DNA of 64,000 nucleotides from an uncultured Anaeroplasmataceae bacterium (GCA_949840955.1 CATKXV010000003.1:62001-126000), one strand, 5' to 3'. Positions 35,319 to 43,229 are shown, numbered from the stretch's first letter. The notes: generated by a model not told the origin, from the letters alone. Made by a program: numbers and translations.

Positions 35319-36865
35319 TAGTCTTCAACTCCTCTCAAGGATGGATTAAATGCATCTCTTAACCCATTACCAAATAGATTAAAGCATAGCATCAACAATG
35401 CAATAATGACTGCTGGCCATAAAATAATATGTGGATAAGTTGATAGATACTGTTGACCATTGGATAGCATTGTTCCAATAGAGGATGCATTAGGTCCATT
35501 TAAATCAATAATACCTAAATAAGACAAGGATGTTTCACTAAAAATAACTCCAGGTATAACTAAAACAGAGGAGGTAATAATCGTTCCTAAGGAGTTAGGG
35601 AAAACATGCTTAAACATCAAGCGGAAATCCTTAGCACCTAATGTACGTGCTGCTAAAACATATTCTTGTCGTTTAAAACGATAGAATTGAGTACGGACAC
35701 TTCTAGCTGTTCCAATCCATCCTGTTGCAATAAAGGCAATAATAAAGGAAACCGCTGGTGAAACTTTATTCGTTTCTACAAGGAAGATGTTAAATAGGGT
35801 AATAACAACCATAGTTGGAACACCTCCTAAAACATCAGTAATACGCTCCATTGTCATATCAACTACACCACCATAATACCCTTCAATTGCACCATAAATA
35901 GATCCAATGAAGAAATTAATAGCAGCTACACAAATAGCCAATATAAGAGAAAGACGAATACCATAGGCTAAACGTACAGCAATATCATATCCTATACCAT
36001 CAGATCCTAATAGAAAAGCTGGTTCTTCTCCATAAGTATAAATATATCTTACATATCTTGAAACACGCACAAAATAGCTATCAGATCCAGCAGGAGTATG
36101 ATAAACTGCTTTCCCATCAGAATCCGTTAAAAAATTCGGAACTAAATATTCGAAATTTTCAATAGATTTAACGGCCTTTCCGTTTTTGTCTAAAGGATAC
36201 CCCTTACTATCTACCTTATACCATAAGTCATCATTTGTAAGATGCATAGGATTTGTCAAATTGGCAGTGTTAATTAAAGGGAAAAATAACTGATATCCCG
36301 TATCCTCTTGCCATTTCAGCATTGCATCATATTCTTCTTTAGTTACTTGAACACGTTCAAATCCTTTTTCTAAATACTGATCAACTCTATATTCAATATA
36401 ATTTAATCCTTCTGAATTATAGGTTTTGTTAATTTTCTTAACAGGATTAAATTCCAAATCATCTAACTCAGAAATTTGAAAAATCTGTTCTGTATTATCA
36501 GGACGATATAAATATAATACTGCTTTCCCATAATCTTGAGCATATGAACTTAAGGTTCCTTTTTTAGTATATTGTCCATTACAAAAACCTAAGTTAGACA
36601 AGAAGTCATTTTTCGGACGCATTAAACTATATTCAACATTATTTTCAGACAATTTTTTTGTAGTACAAAAAGGATAAATGATTCCATATAATACGATTAT
36701 GATTATAATAATAGCAGCTACAACAGAAGCTCTATTTTTCTTAAAACGATTCCATGCATCCTTTAAATATCCTACAGGCTTTGTTTCAAATTTTGTATCA
36801 TGAATTCGGTCATCAAGTTGCACAAATTCAAAACTATTCTCAGGTAAATCTTTTATGTTTTGCAT
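35318..36865 (-). CDS. oppC: Oligopeptide ABC transporter permease OppC with extracytoplasmic insertion
   Basis: Inner permease of importer 1, 515 aa against a usual 300. The first membrane segment (about 46-66) is followed by about 220 extracytoplasmic residues before the canonical permease core that begins GSDGIGYDIAVRLAYGIRLSL. The ATPase-coupling EAA motif (RQEYVLAARTLGAKDFRLMFKHVFPN) and the C-terminal GNGLRDAFNPSLRG are intact. The extra domain faces the binding protein. Overlaps oppB1 by one base. Confidence 0.93.
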   Translation of the reverse strand: MQNIKDLPENSFEFVQLDDRIHDTKFETKPVGYLKDAWNRFKKNRASVVAAIIIIIIVLYGIIYPFCTTKKLSENNVEYSLMRPKNDFLSNLGFCNGQYTKKGTLSSYAQDYGKAVLYLYRPDNTEQIFQISELDDLEFNPVKKINKTYNSEGLNYIEYRVDQYLEKGFERVQVTKEEYDAMLKWQEDTGYQLFFPLINTANLTNPMHLTNDDLWYKVDSKGYPLDKNGKAVKSIENFEYLVPNFLTDSDGKAVYHTPAGSDSYFVRVSRYVRYIYTYGEEPAFLLGSDGIGYDIAVRLAYGIRLSLILAICVAAINFFIGSIYGAIEGYYGGVVDMTMERITDVLGGVPTMVVITLFNIFLVETNKVSPAVSFIIAFIATGWIGTARSVRTQFYRFKRQEYVLAARTLGAKDFRLMFKHVFPNSLGTIITSSVLVIPGVIFSETSLSYLGIIDLNGPNASSIGTMLSNGQQYLSTYPHIILWPAVIIALLMLCFNLFGNGLRDAFNPSLRGVED

Positions 36866-37824
36866 TATTTTGACGCCCCCATTCTGATTCTTGGATCAAT
36901 GAAGCCATAACTCAAGTCTACAACAATACCTGCTGCAAGACCGATAAATACATAAAATACATTACACCCCATAAAAACATCATAATCCAATTGGTTTACT
37001 GAAGTAATATATAAGCTTCCAACTCCAGGTACAGCAAAAATTCCTTCTATAATCAAAGATCCTGACATAATAGAAATAAAGGAAGCAATAATAGATGGTA
37101 GGATAGGTACCATTGCATTTTTTAATGCATGGTGAACAACGGCTTGACTCTTTGTAAGTCCCTTTGTTCTTGCAAGTAGCATATAATCGCTTGTTAAAGT
37201 TTCAGTTAATTCAGCACGAGTAAAACGAGTAAGCCCTGCAATTGTACCGAAGGCTAATGCCATAATTGGCAATACCATTGAATAAAACATTTTCCATGTT
37301 AACCAACCACCAGCATCAGCTAAAGAAGCGGTAATCAATGGGAAAAGCTTCCATTTATGCCCCAAAAATAATTGTAAAATAAAGGCATAAACAAATGAAG
37401 GAACAGAAACGAATAAAATAACTAAGGTAGAAATTACATGATCCTGCCATTTATTCTTTTTTAAAGCTGCGAAAACACCCAATGCGATTCCAATAGGAAT
37501 AGATATTAATAAGGAATACAAGTTCAATAGAATGGTTGGTGGCAATTTGCTACCTATCATTTCAGACACATTAACCATTCTTTGCATCTTCCATGATACA
37601 CCCATGTCCATATGAAAAAATAAATTTCTTAAATAAATTCCCAACTGAACAATAATTGGTTTATTATAACCCAATGCCTCTCTTTTGGCTTTTTCAATTT
37701 CGTTTAGAAATATATTCTGTCCCTCTGATACAGGAACCAATTTAATCAAAACAAAACAAATTGAAATAATAATCAAAAAAGTAACAAGCATTAGGGCTAT
37801 TCTTTTTATTACATATTTTAACAT
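36865..37824 (-). CDS. oppB: Oligopeptide ABC transporter permease OppB
   Basis: Outer permease of importer 1; 319 aa, normal length, six membrane segments. The N-terminus LKYVIKRIALMLVTF and EAA motif (SDYMLLARTKGLTKSQAVVHHALKN) are typical; it ends in VVDLSYGFIDPRIRMG as OppB proteins do. AAGGGG lies upstream of the ATG at 37824. It follows oppA1 after an 82-nt gap that contains a strong hairpin. Confidence 0.95.
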   Translation of the reverse strand: MLKYVIKRIALMLVTFLIIISICFVLIKLVPVSEGQNIFLNEIEKAKREALGYNKPIIVQLGIYLRNLFFHMDMGVSWKMQRMVNVSEMIGSKLPPTILLNLYSLLISIPIGIALGVFAALKKNKWQDHVISTLVILFVSVPSFVYAFILQLFLGHKWKLFPLITASLADAGGWLTWKMFYSMVLPIMALAFGTIAGLTRFTRAELTETLTSDYMLLARTKGLTKSQAVVHHALKNAMVPILPSIIASFISIMSGSLIIEGIFAVPGVGSLYITSVNQLDYDVFMGCNVFYVFIGLAAGIVVDLSYGFIDPRIRMGASK

Positions 37825-37853
37825 TATAAAACCCCTTTTCTAATGCAAACAAT

Positions 37854-37880
37854 CGGGATACTTTAAAAGGAAGTATCCCG
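37854..37880 (-). other. Stem-loop between oppA1 and oppB1
   Basis: Perfect 10-bp inverted repeat CGGGATACTT / AAGTATCCCG with 7-nt loop, not followed by a T-run on the minus strand. It could protect the oppA mRNA 3' end or limit read-through, giving more binding protein than permease. Confidence 0.7.
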
Positions 37881-37906
37881 ACAGTTTATATTTTTACAGC
37901 CAAGAA

Positions 37907-40411
37907 TTATTCGTAGCTTAATGTACCACCATTAGAAGCAACATATTTCTCCCATGCTTGGTCAGAATAAGTATAGTCTAAGTAACGAAGACCACCAAAT
38001 CCATACATAACATTGTATTCATCAGTTGGATACTTTAGACGTTTAGAATCTAATGATACTGATGCATCACAATATAATGGAATACAATAGTATAGGTTCA
38101 ATACATTATATTCTAGTGCTGCTAAAATTTGATTCTTTAGATCAAAGCTTGCGCTTGCAAATTCACCTTGGTTAAGCTCAACACCCCATTGATTATAGGT
38201 CATGGTTCTCTCTTCAGGAGTACCATCGCCATCAAAGTCAAGAGTTAACGTTAAGTTGGTTGCTGATGGATTCCAACAAGCACCTTCATGAATTTGTGTA
38301 CTTTGGTTGGCATCGTTTACATAGCATTCAATCGTACTATATGGCCAGTAAATTGCTCCACCCCATGTAGCAAAAATCATTTCACATTCACCATCAAGTA
38401 GCTTATCATAGTAATCAGATAATGCTTTAGGTTGTAATTCAATACCACCCTTTTCAAAACCAGTACCAACGATTGCTTCTTTTAAGAAAGCCTCTAGAAC
38501 TGTTGCATTCTTACGAGCAGCCTCAGAAACACTAGAACGTGCAGTAACGACTAAATCTAAGGAAACCTTTTGACCATCCTTATAAGTTCCATTTGCTATA
38601 CATTCTTCATATGCCTTTTGCATTAACTCACGAGCTGCTGTTAAATCATATCCAGTAACTGCATTATAAGCCTCTTCTAAAGTCTTATATCTTTCACCAT
38701 CACCATATTTAACATCAAACAAATCAGTAACAACCTTCATTGCTTCTTCAGTATTTCTATATACTGAGTTTGGATTATTTTCAACATCATACATATATAA
38801 ACTATTGATTAAGTAGAATGCTGGTGTACCTGCACCTACTGCATCATTTATGAATTTTTGACGGTTAATAGCAAGTGAGAATGCTTTTCTGAATGTAGTA
38901 TTACCTAAAACTTGCTTGTTATTTCCACTTGAACCTTCTAATTTTTTCAAAGTTTCTAAATTCGTATTAAATACTAATCTCCAAGTATAAGTAGTATTTA
39001 CACCCTTTAACCACTCACTATTACCATATTTAGCCATATCATTAACATCTAGACCGATGTCATCGTATTTACCTTGCTCAAATCCTAGCAATGCAGTTGC
39101 ATGCTGATCAATAACATCAATTACAACAGCTTCTGTCTTATATTGATTTTCATGCTTACCATCAGAATATCCATACCAATTCTCATTACGAGTAAATGTC
39201 ATTTGTTTACCTTTTTGATATGTATCCATTTTATATGGGCCATATGCCATATAAGTATCCTTAGATGTACCATATGTAGTACTTACTAAATCTCCAACAG
39301 TAGTCTTTCCTTTTTCATATAAGCCTTCATATACTAGCCATAAAGAAGACATACTCATCTTGAAATAGAATTCAGAATAAGTACTTTGTAAAACATACAT
39401 AATTGTATAGTCATCTACTTTATAAAGTCCAACTGTATCATCATAGTCTAATTCAGGATTAGTCTTTGGAACAGTAAGAATATACAATGCTATTTTTAAA
39501 GCGTTTAAATCATCTTCTGTAAGCGCTGTTGTCTTATTAACAATAGATAAAATTGTATCAACAGATGGCATATCTAAATTAAGACCACTAGAACTAGACA
39601 TAATAGCATAGAATGAAGTTTGAGTGAAATCTGCTAAAAAATCTGCAAGATTTTTAGAATTCAATTCCATTCTTCCATCTTTCTTAAATAAATCTGGATA
39701 TAATTCATATAAATATTTTCCATCCTTACTAGGAACTGTCAAATATCCATCATAGCCTGACCCCTTAACATCTTCAGGATTTTTACCAAAACCTGCATTT
39801 AAAATCGGAGTTAAGTCAAGCCAAACCTTCTTTCCTGCAACTGTTGGAAATTCAGGATAATTATCTAAAGAAACAAATTGATCTCTTGTGCTCCAGAAAT
39901 AATCATATGCACCAGCAATAGAACTAGCACCAGATACATAGTTGTTTGCACGATAATTTATCATTTTTGGATCTAATAATTGTTTCATTGAATAAACATA
40001 AGTATTCGCATTAATTGGCGTTCCATCTTCCCATTTTGCATCAGGATTTAAGGAAATTTTATACATACGTTCCTTTTCGCCATCTTTAATGTTCCATTTT
40101 TCTCTTTCAGCAGAGGTTGCATTTGGTGTATAGTCTACAATATCTGTAGCCATTTCCCAAGACCAAGTATATGATCCGTCGTTCTTTTCCATATCATATA
40201 TTGGCTCTAAGAAACCAATTTCTGCATAACTAGAAACCAAATTATCTGTATTTGTTTCCCAAGTATGAGGGTTAAATGTTGTAGGTTCAATTGCCATCGT
40301 AGTACGATAGGTATAAGTTTCTTTCTTATCGTCATTACCACTACAGCTTGCTAATGCTACTACCCCTAGAGCAACACAGCTTAAACCCATGATTCTTTTC
40401 AATAATTTCAT
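37907..40411 (-). CDS. oppA: Oligopeptide-binding lipoprotein OppA (SBP family 5)
   Basis: Substrate-binding protein of importer 1, 834 aa, longer than the usual 550-600. Signal peptide then lipobox VALASC. Family-5 features: TTMAIEPTTFNPHTWETNT at the mature start, YKISLNPDAKWEDGTPINANTYVYSMKQL, the FTRNENWYGY strand and NTTFRKAFSLAINRQKFINDA. Start 40411 is chosen over 40432 because AGGAGAG lies 8 nt upstream. First gene of oppABCDF1-DUF3899. A candidate cre site lies upstream. Confidence 0.93.
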   Translation of the reverse strand: MKLLKRIMGLSCVALGVVALASCSGNDDKKETYTYRTTMAIEPTTFNPHTWETNTDNLVSSYAEIGFLEPIYDMEKNDGSYTWSWEMATDIVDYTPNATSAEREKWNIKDGEKERMYKISLNPDAKWEDGTPINANTYVYSMKQLLDPKMINYRANNYVSGASSIAGAYDYFWSTRDQFVSLDNYPEFPTVAGKKVWLDLTPILNAGFGKNPEDVKGSGYDGYLTVPSKDGKYLYELYPDLFKKDGRMELNSKNLADFLADFTQTSFYAIMSSSSGLNLDMPSVDTILSIVNKTTALTEDDLNALKIALYILTVPKTNPELDYDDTVGLYKVDDYTIMYVLQSTYSEFYFKMSMSSLWLVYEGLYEKGKTTVGDLVSTTYGTSKDTYMAYGPYKMDTYQKGKQMTFTRNENWYGYSDGKHENQYKTEAVVIDVIDQHATALLGFEQGKYDDIGLDVNDMAKYGNSEWLKGVNTTYTWRLVFNTNLETLKKLEGSSGNNKQVLGNTTFRKAFSLAINRQKFINDAVGAGTPAFYLINSLYMYDVENNPNSVYRNTEEAMKVVTDLFDVKYGDGERYKTLEEAYNAVTGYDLTAARELMQKAYEECIANGTYKDGQKVSLDLVVTARSSVSEAARKNATVLEAFLKEAIVGTGFEKGGIELQPKALSDYYDKLLDGECEMIFATWGGAIYWPYSTIECYVNDANQSTQIHEGACWNPSATNLTLTLDFDGDGTPEERTMTYNQWGVELNQGEFASASFDLKNQILAALEYNVLNLYYCIPLYCDASVSLDSKRLKYPTDEYNVMYGFGGLRYLDYTYSDQAWEKYVASNGGTLSYE

Positions 40412-40445
40412 TGTGTAATCTCTCCTTTTCATGAAATTTATTGCT

Positions 40446-40474
40446 ATTATAATCTATATTTATTACTATTTCAA
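40446..40474 (-). promoter_or_regulatory. Promoter of the opp1 operon
   Basis: TTGAAA (40469-40474), 17-nt spacer, TATAAT (40446-40451); leader about 28 nt. Confidence 0.82.
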
Positions 40475-40497
40475 TCATTATTCCTCACTTTGTTTTG

Positions 40498-40512
40498 TTG
40501 TAAACGTTTTCT
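40498..40512 (-). promoter_or_regulatory. Candidate CcpA cre site upstream of oppA1
   Basis: Read on the plus strand, TTGTAAACGTTTTCT matches the 15-nt cre consensus WTGNAANCGNWWNCA at all but the last base. It lies about 24 nt upstream of the -35 box. The following 100 nt (40513-40620) are very AT-rich with no gene seen. Confidence 0.4.
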
Positions 40513-40631
40513 AAACAAGAAAATTTGTTTTTTTCAAAAAAAATTGTATTTTTTAACTTTTTTGTGAAATGTTTACTTTACATTTATTTATTTTATGAAA
40601 TAAAATTTTTTTATTATCCCTTTTTATGAAT

Positions 40632-40668
40632 AAAATTAAAATAAGCCTTCTTACTATAAAGGCTTATT
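40632..40668 (-). terminator. Terminator of miaB-ricA
   Basis: Perfect 10-bp AATAAGCCTT / AAGGCTTATT hairpin followed by TTAATTTTATTC. The ricA stop codon is within the upstream arm. Confidence 0.83.
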
Positions 40669-40987
40669 CTGTCAAAGACTCATTTATTTTTTTTTGAATA
40701 ATGGAAGTAAATTCTACTAAAGTTTGATTGACAATATCTAATAATTCTAAATATTCTTCTACAAATGGCAAATCCAATAGTTCTTCATAAATGCTGTCAT
40801 ATTCTTTTTTATATACATGATACTGATTGTGCTGCTGAAATTCCTTTGCATGTACCATTTGCTTTTGCTTCTGCTTTAATTCCTTTAGCTTGGAATTAAT
40901 TTTAGGATTTTGGTCTATGTAGGATTCTAGCTCCTTGATTCTTTTAACCTCAGGCAATTCAAGGAACTCCTGTTTTATATCATTCAC
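40664..40987 (-). CDS. ricA: RicA/YmcA, Y-complex subunit (Com_YlbF family)
   Basis: A 107-aa all-helical protein of the YlbF/YmcA family: ELPEVKRIKELESYIDQNP, then a long coiled-coil helix (KLKELKQKQKQMVHAKEF) and LLDLPFVEEYLELLDIVNQ. In Bacillus RicA (YmcA) joins RicF and RicT in a complex that directs RNase Y and affects competence, sporulation and biofilm; its gene follows miaB there, exactly as here, which separates it from the paralogue RicF/YlbF. Start: GTG 40987 has AGGTGA 5 nt upstream; GTG 40996 would sit on the ribosome site. Overlaps miaB by 8 nt. Confidence 0.86.
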   Translation of the reverse strand: MNDIKQEFLELPEVKRIKELESYIDQNPKINSKLKELKQKQKQMVHAKEFQQHNQYHVYKKEYDSIYEELLDLPFVEEYLELLDIVNQTLVEFTSIIQKKINESLTE

Positions 40988-42434
40988 ACAATTCACCTAT
41001 CATAAACCAAGTCTTAGCCTCTGTAACCTTTACCTTGACAAGCTTTCCAATAAGGGATTTATCATCACATTTAAAATGTGTAAGCTTCAAATGTGGTGTA
41101 TAGCCACACATCATTCCATCCCCATTCTTAGATGGACCATCAACAAGTACCTCTACTACCTGATTTAAAAATCTTTGATGTCCTGCTAAATATCCTTGAT
41201 TCACATAAACATTCAATTCCTCTAATCTTCTATGCTTTTCTGCTTCTGTGATTTCATCAGGCATAGCTGCTGCTGGAGTTCCTTCTCTTTTAGAGTAAAT
41301 AAAAGTAAATGCCCCTTCAAATTTAGCATTTTGAACCAATTTTAATGTATTTTCAAATTGCTCCTTAGTTTCATTTGGAAAGCCAACAATGATATCTGTA
41401 GTTAACGCAATATCTGGTACAAGCTCTCTTAAACGATTTACCTTGGACATATATTCGTCATAGGTATATTTTCTATTCATTTTCTTTAATATCTCATCAT
41501 CTCCAGATTGAACAGGAAGATGAAGCTGAGGCATTACACTACTACAATCTCTCATAGCTCTCATCGTTTTCTCATCTAAATCACGAGGATGGGAGGTTGT
41601 GTATCGAATTCGTTTAATTCCTGTTTTATCTAAATCATAGAGCAAATCTCCAAAGGTATACTCCCCTTCTAAATCCTTCCCATAGGCATTCACATTTTGA
41701 CCTAAGAGTGTTATTTCCATATATCCTAAGGAAACCAATTCCTCTACCTCAGCCAAAATATCTTCCTTGGCTCTACTTCTTTCCTTACCTCTTGTATATG
41801 GAACAATGCAATAGGTACAAAATTCATCACAGCCATACATAATATTGACCCATGCCTTATGATGAGATTCTCTTATCTTAGGGGCATCCTCTAGAATTTC
41901 TCCCTCACTAGAAATCACTTCCACTACCTTTGCTTTCGTCATATACGCTTCATAAATCAACCTTGGTAAATGATTTTTATTATGAGTTCCAATGACCAAA
42001 TCAATAAAATTATATGATTCTAAAATTTTATTCGTGGCATTTTCCTCTTGAGGCATACATCCTGCAATACCAATAAGCATGTCTGGATTTTCTCTTTTTC
42101 TCCCCTTTAACTGCCCCAAAACTCCCCATATTCTTTGTTCAGCATTTTCACGTATTGCACAGGTATTTAAAATAACCAGATCAGCACACATCGGATCGAT
42201 TGCTCTTCTAAAGCCCACCTGCTCTAGGATTCCAGCCATAACCTCACTATCTGCTTCATTTCCTTGACAGCCATAGGTAAATATAGCATAGGTTTTATTT
42301 TTTCCTATTCCTCTATACTTATCCTCTAGCCTATACCGAATCGTTGGTATGGTTTTATTTTTACGCATTCTAGCTTCTTTTAAAGAAGGCATTGCTAATT
42401 TTATATTTTTCATCTCACATTCTATTGAATCCAT
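40980..42434 (-). CDS. miaB: tRNA-2-methylthio-N6-dimethylallyladenosine synthase
   Basis: Radical-SAM enzyme adding methylthio groups at A37 of tRNAs. The 484-aa protein has the UPF0004 domain with its three iron-sulfur Cys (TYGCQGNEADSE, NTCAIRENAEQR, IAGCMPQE), the radical-SAM CDEFCTYC motif (CxxxCxxC), LLGQNVNAYGKD, LHLPVQSGDDEIL and a C-terminal TRAM domain. An N-terminal extension of about 45 residues (1-45) is basic, as in Bacilli MiaB. Ribosome site is weak (AGGAA, about 13 nt away). Upstream promoter at 42608-42636. Confidence 0.96.
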   Translation of the reverse strand: MDSIECEMKNIKLAMPSLKEARMRKNKTIPTIRYRLEDKYRGIGKNKTYAIFTYGCQGNEADSEVMAGILEQVGFRRAIDPMCADLVILNTCAIRENAEQRIWGVLGQLKGRKRENPDMLIGIAGCMPQEENATNKILESYNFIDLVIGTHNKNHLPRLIYEAYMTKAKVVEVISSEGEILEDAPKIRESHHKAWVNIMYGCDEFCTYCIVPYTRGKERSRAKEDILAEVEELVSLGYMEITLLGQNVNAYGKDLEGEYTFGDLLYDLDKTGIKRIRYTTSHPRDLDEKTMRAMRDCSSVMPQLHLPVQSGDDEILKKMNRKYTYDEYMSKVNRLRELVPDIALTTDIIVGFPNETKEQFENTLKLVQNAKFEGAFTFIYSKREGTPAAAMPDEITEAEKHRRLEELNVYVNQGYLAGHQRFLNQVVEVLVDGPSKNGDGMMCGYTPHLKLTHFKCDDKSLIGKLVKVKVTEAKTWFMIGELCE

Positions 42435-42493
42435 CTAGAAATAATTCATTCCTAATGAATTCCTATTCCTTTCTATAATTTCATTATTATGCA

Positions 42494-42517
42494 AGCTAAA
42501 GCTTTAAGCTAACGTTA
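42494..42517. other. Paired palindromes in the miaB leader
   Basis: Two adjacent perfect palindromes, TAAAGCTTTA (42497-42506, with AGC/GCT flanks) and TAACGTTA (42510-42517), lie about 60-80 nt upstream of miaB. They could be operator or leader structure. No other feature is seen at 42435-42600. Confidence 0.35.
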
Positions 42518-42607
42518 AATAAAGAACAAAATTAATATTTTTCTTGGACAACTTACTTAATTTCTTTTTATTTTAAATAATGAAAAAAGTAAATCACCTA
42601 TTTAGTT

Positions 42608-42636
42608 ATTATATACCAAAAAAATATTGAATGCAA
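42608..42636 (-). promoter_or_regulatory. Probable promoter of miaB-ricA
   Basis: TTGCAT (42631-42636), 17-nt spacer, TATAAT (42608-42613); leader about 165 nt. Confidence 0.6.
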
Positions 42637-42694
42637 TTTAAAATTTAGTAGCAATCGTGTACTTTACCAAAATCATATATTTTTATGAAACTAC

Positions 42695-42723
42695 TTGAAA
42701 ATCAAATTCAGATTCTATATAAT
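42695..42723 (+). promoter_or_regulatory. Promoter of the antisense small RNA (RNA II-like)
   Basis: TTGAAA (42695-42700), 17-nt spacer, TATAAT (42718-42723). No ORF with a ribosome site follows on this strand, which points to a non-coding transcript from about 42730. Confidence 0.8.
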
Positions 42724-42735
42724 AGAAATGTCTTA

Positions 42736-42752
42736 GGAAGACTATAAACGCT
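42736..42752. repeat. Direct repeat copy 1 of the type I TA-like locus
   Basis: GGAAGACTATAAACGCT. Matches 42797-42813 at 15 of 17 positions with an 11-nt identical core CTATAAACGCT; offset 61 bp. Lies at the 5' end of the small RNA. Confidence 0.85.
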
Positions 42753-42760
42753 AAATAAAG

Positions 42761-42788
42761 AAAAGGGAAGGTGGCAGCCTTCCCTTTT
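42761..42788. terminator. Shared terminator of the convergent TA-like transcripts
   Basis: Perfect 11-bp stem AAAAGGGAAGG / CCTTCCCTTTT with a 6-nt loop. The minus strand continues TTTTCTTTATTT, the plus strand TTTTCGCATTTT, so termination is likely better for the minus-strand mRNA but possible in both directions. Confidence 0.85.
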
Positions 42789-42796
42789 CGCATTTT

Positions 42797-42813
42797 GGAA
42801 ATCTATAAACGCT
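42797..42813. repeat. Direct repeat copy 2 of the type I TA-like locus
   Basis: GGAAATCTATAAACGCT; second copy, in the 3' untranslated part of the minus-strand mRNA on the far side of the terminator from copy 1. Confidence 0.85.
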
Positions 42814-42888
42814 GTTCATTAGCTGCGCATTCTAACGAAAAGAATAAAGGCGTCCCAATATTCTAAAGAAGGTTTAAAAAATCAATCC

Positions 42889-42960
42889 TTATTTATGATG
42901 ATCTTTTAAAATGCAAGCAACAATCACTAGGATTACTACGAGCAAAATCAGGTATTCCAC
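42889..42960 (-). CDS. Small hydrophobic membrane peptide (23 aa), candidate type I toxin
   Basis: A 23-codon ORF with GTG start at 42960 and an excellent ribosome site, AAAGGAGGG, 6 nt upstream. The peptide starts MEYLILLVVILVIVACILK and ends in a short charged tail (KDHHK): one membrane helix plus basic C-terminus, as in Fst, BsrG and related type I toxins. The exact sequence is not one I recognise. Own strong promoter (43052-43079), leader ORF and terminator; a convergent antisense small RNA lies at its 3' end. An alternative is a non-toxic regulatory micropeptide. Confidence 0.68.
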   Translation of the reverse strand: MEYLILLVVILVIVACILKDHHK

Positions 42961-42975
42961 TGATTACCCTCCTTT

Positions 42976-43017
42976 TTACACGTTCATAGTTTCCTTTGAA
43001 GCGTGTGTTTTGTTCAT
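42976..43017 (-). CDS. Leader ORF (13 aa) upstream of the membrane peptide
   Basis: ATG 43017 is preceded by GGAGGA (spacing only 3 nt) and encodes MNKTHASKETMNV. The stop (42976-42978) touches the ribosome site of the next ORF, so ribosomes on the leader would affect toxin translation. The segment contains a 10-nt direct repeat AACTATGAAC at its start and end. Probably a regulatory leader and not a functional peptide. Confidence 0.45.
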   Translation of the reverse strand: MNKTHASKETMNV

Positions 43018-43031
43018 AGTTCCTCCATGCA

Positions 43032-43043
43032 GAGCATATGCTC
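43032..43043 (-). other. 5'-end palindrome of the membrane-peptide mRNA
   Basis: Perfect 12-nt palindrome GAGCATATGCTC immediately at the predicted mRNA 5' end (start near 43045). A 5' hairpin would stabilise the mRNA, as in other type I toxin messages, or the palindrome could bind a dimeric repressor. Confidence 0.55.
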
Positions 43044-43051
43044 CAAATCCT

Positions 43052-43079
43052 ATTATAACCTATATTTTTTAGATGTCAA
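43052..43079 (-). promoter_or_regulatory. Promoter of the membrane-peptide mRNA (RNA I-like)
   Basis: Consensus TTGACA (43074-43079), 16-nt spacer, consensus TATAAT (43052-43057). The 43080-43229 stretch upstream is AT-rich and holds nothing else recognisable. Confidence 0.85.
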
Positions 43080-43229
43080 ATGGCTAAAAACACCCAAAAA
43101 TTTCATTTTTAGAAAAAAGAAATTTAAAGTGAAATTTATTTTAAATTACAATAGGAATATCTACCATTTTTTCTAAAAATTTATATAAAATATCCAAAAT
43201 GTAATTTATAAATTTATTTCACTTTTTTA

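Larger units (their letters stand above)
42730..42790 (+). ncRNA. Predicted small antitoxin RNA, about 60 nt
   Basis: The predicted transcript has a 5' hairpin (GTCTT-AGG-AAGAC), a single-stranded part carrying direct-repeat copy 1, and a 3' terminator hairpin. It runs convergent to the small membrane-peptide mRNA and can pair with it over the whole terminator and, in trans, through the repeat (copy 1 here with the complement of copy 2 in the mRNA). Size and layout match RNA II of Fst/par-type type I toxin-antitoxin loci (about 65 nt). Predicted from sequence only. Confidence 0.6.

Noticed and set aside
40380-40478. Small upstream ORF from the ATG at 40478 in the oppA1 leader
   Set aside because: It has a GAGGAA before it, but the start lies upstream of the -10 box and so is not on the predicted oppA1 transcript.
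42730-42960. 6S RNA, SRP RNA or another housekeeping ncRNA
   Set aside because: No SRP GGAAG/GGTCAGG apical motif, no long 6S-type rod with a central bubble. The promoter pair, shared terminator and micro-ORF explain the region better.
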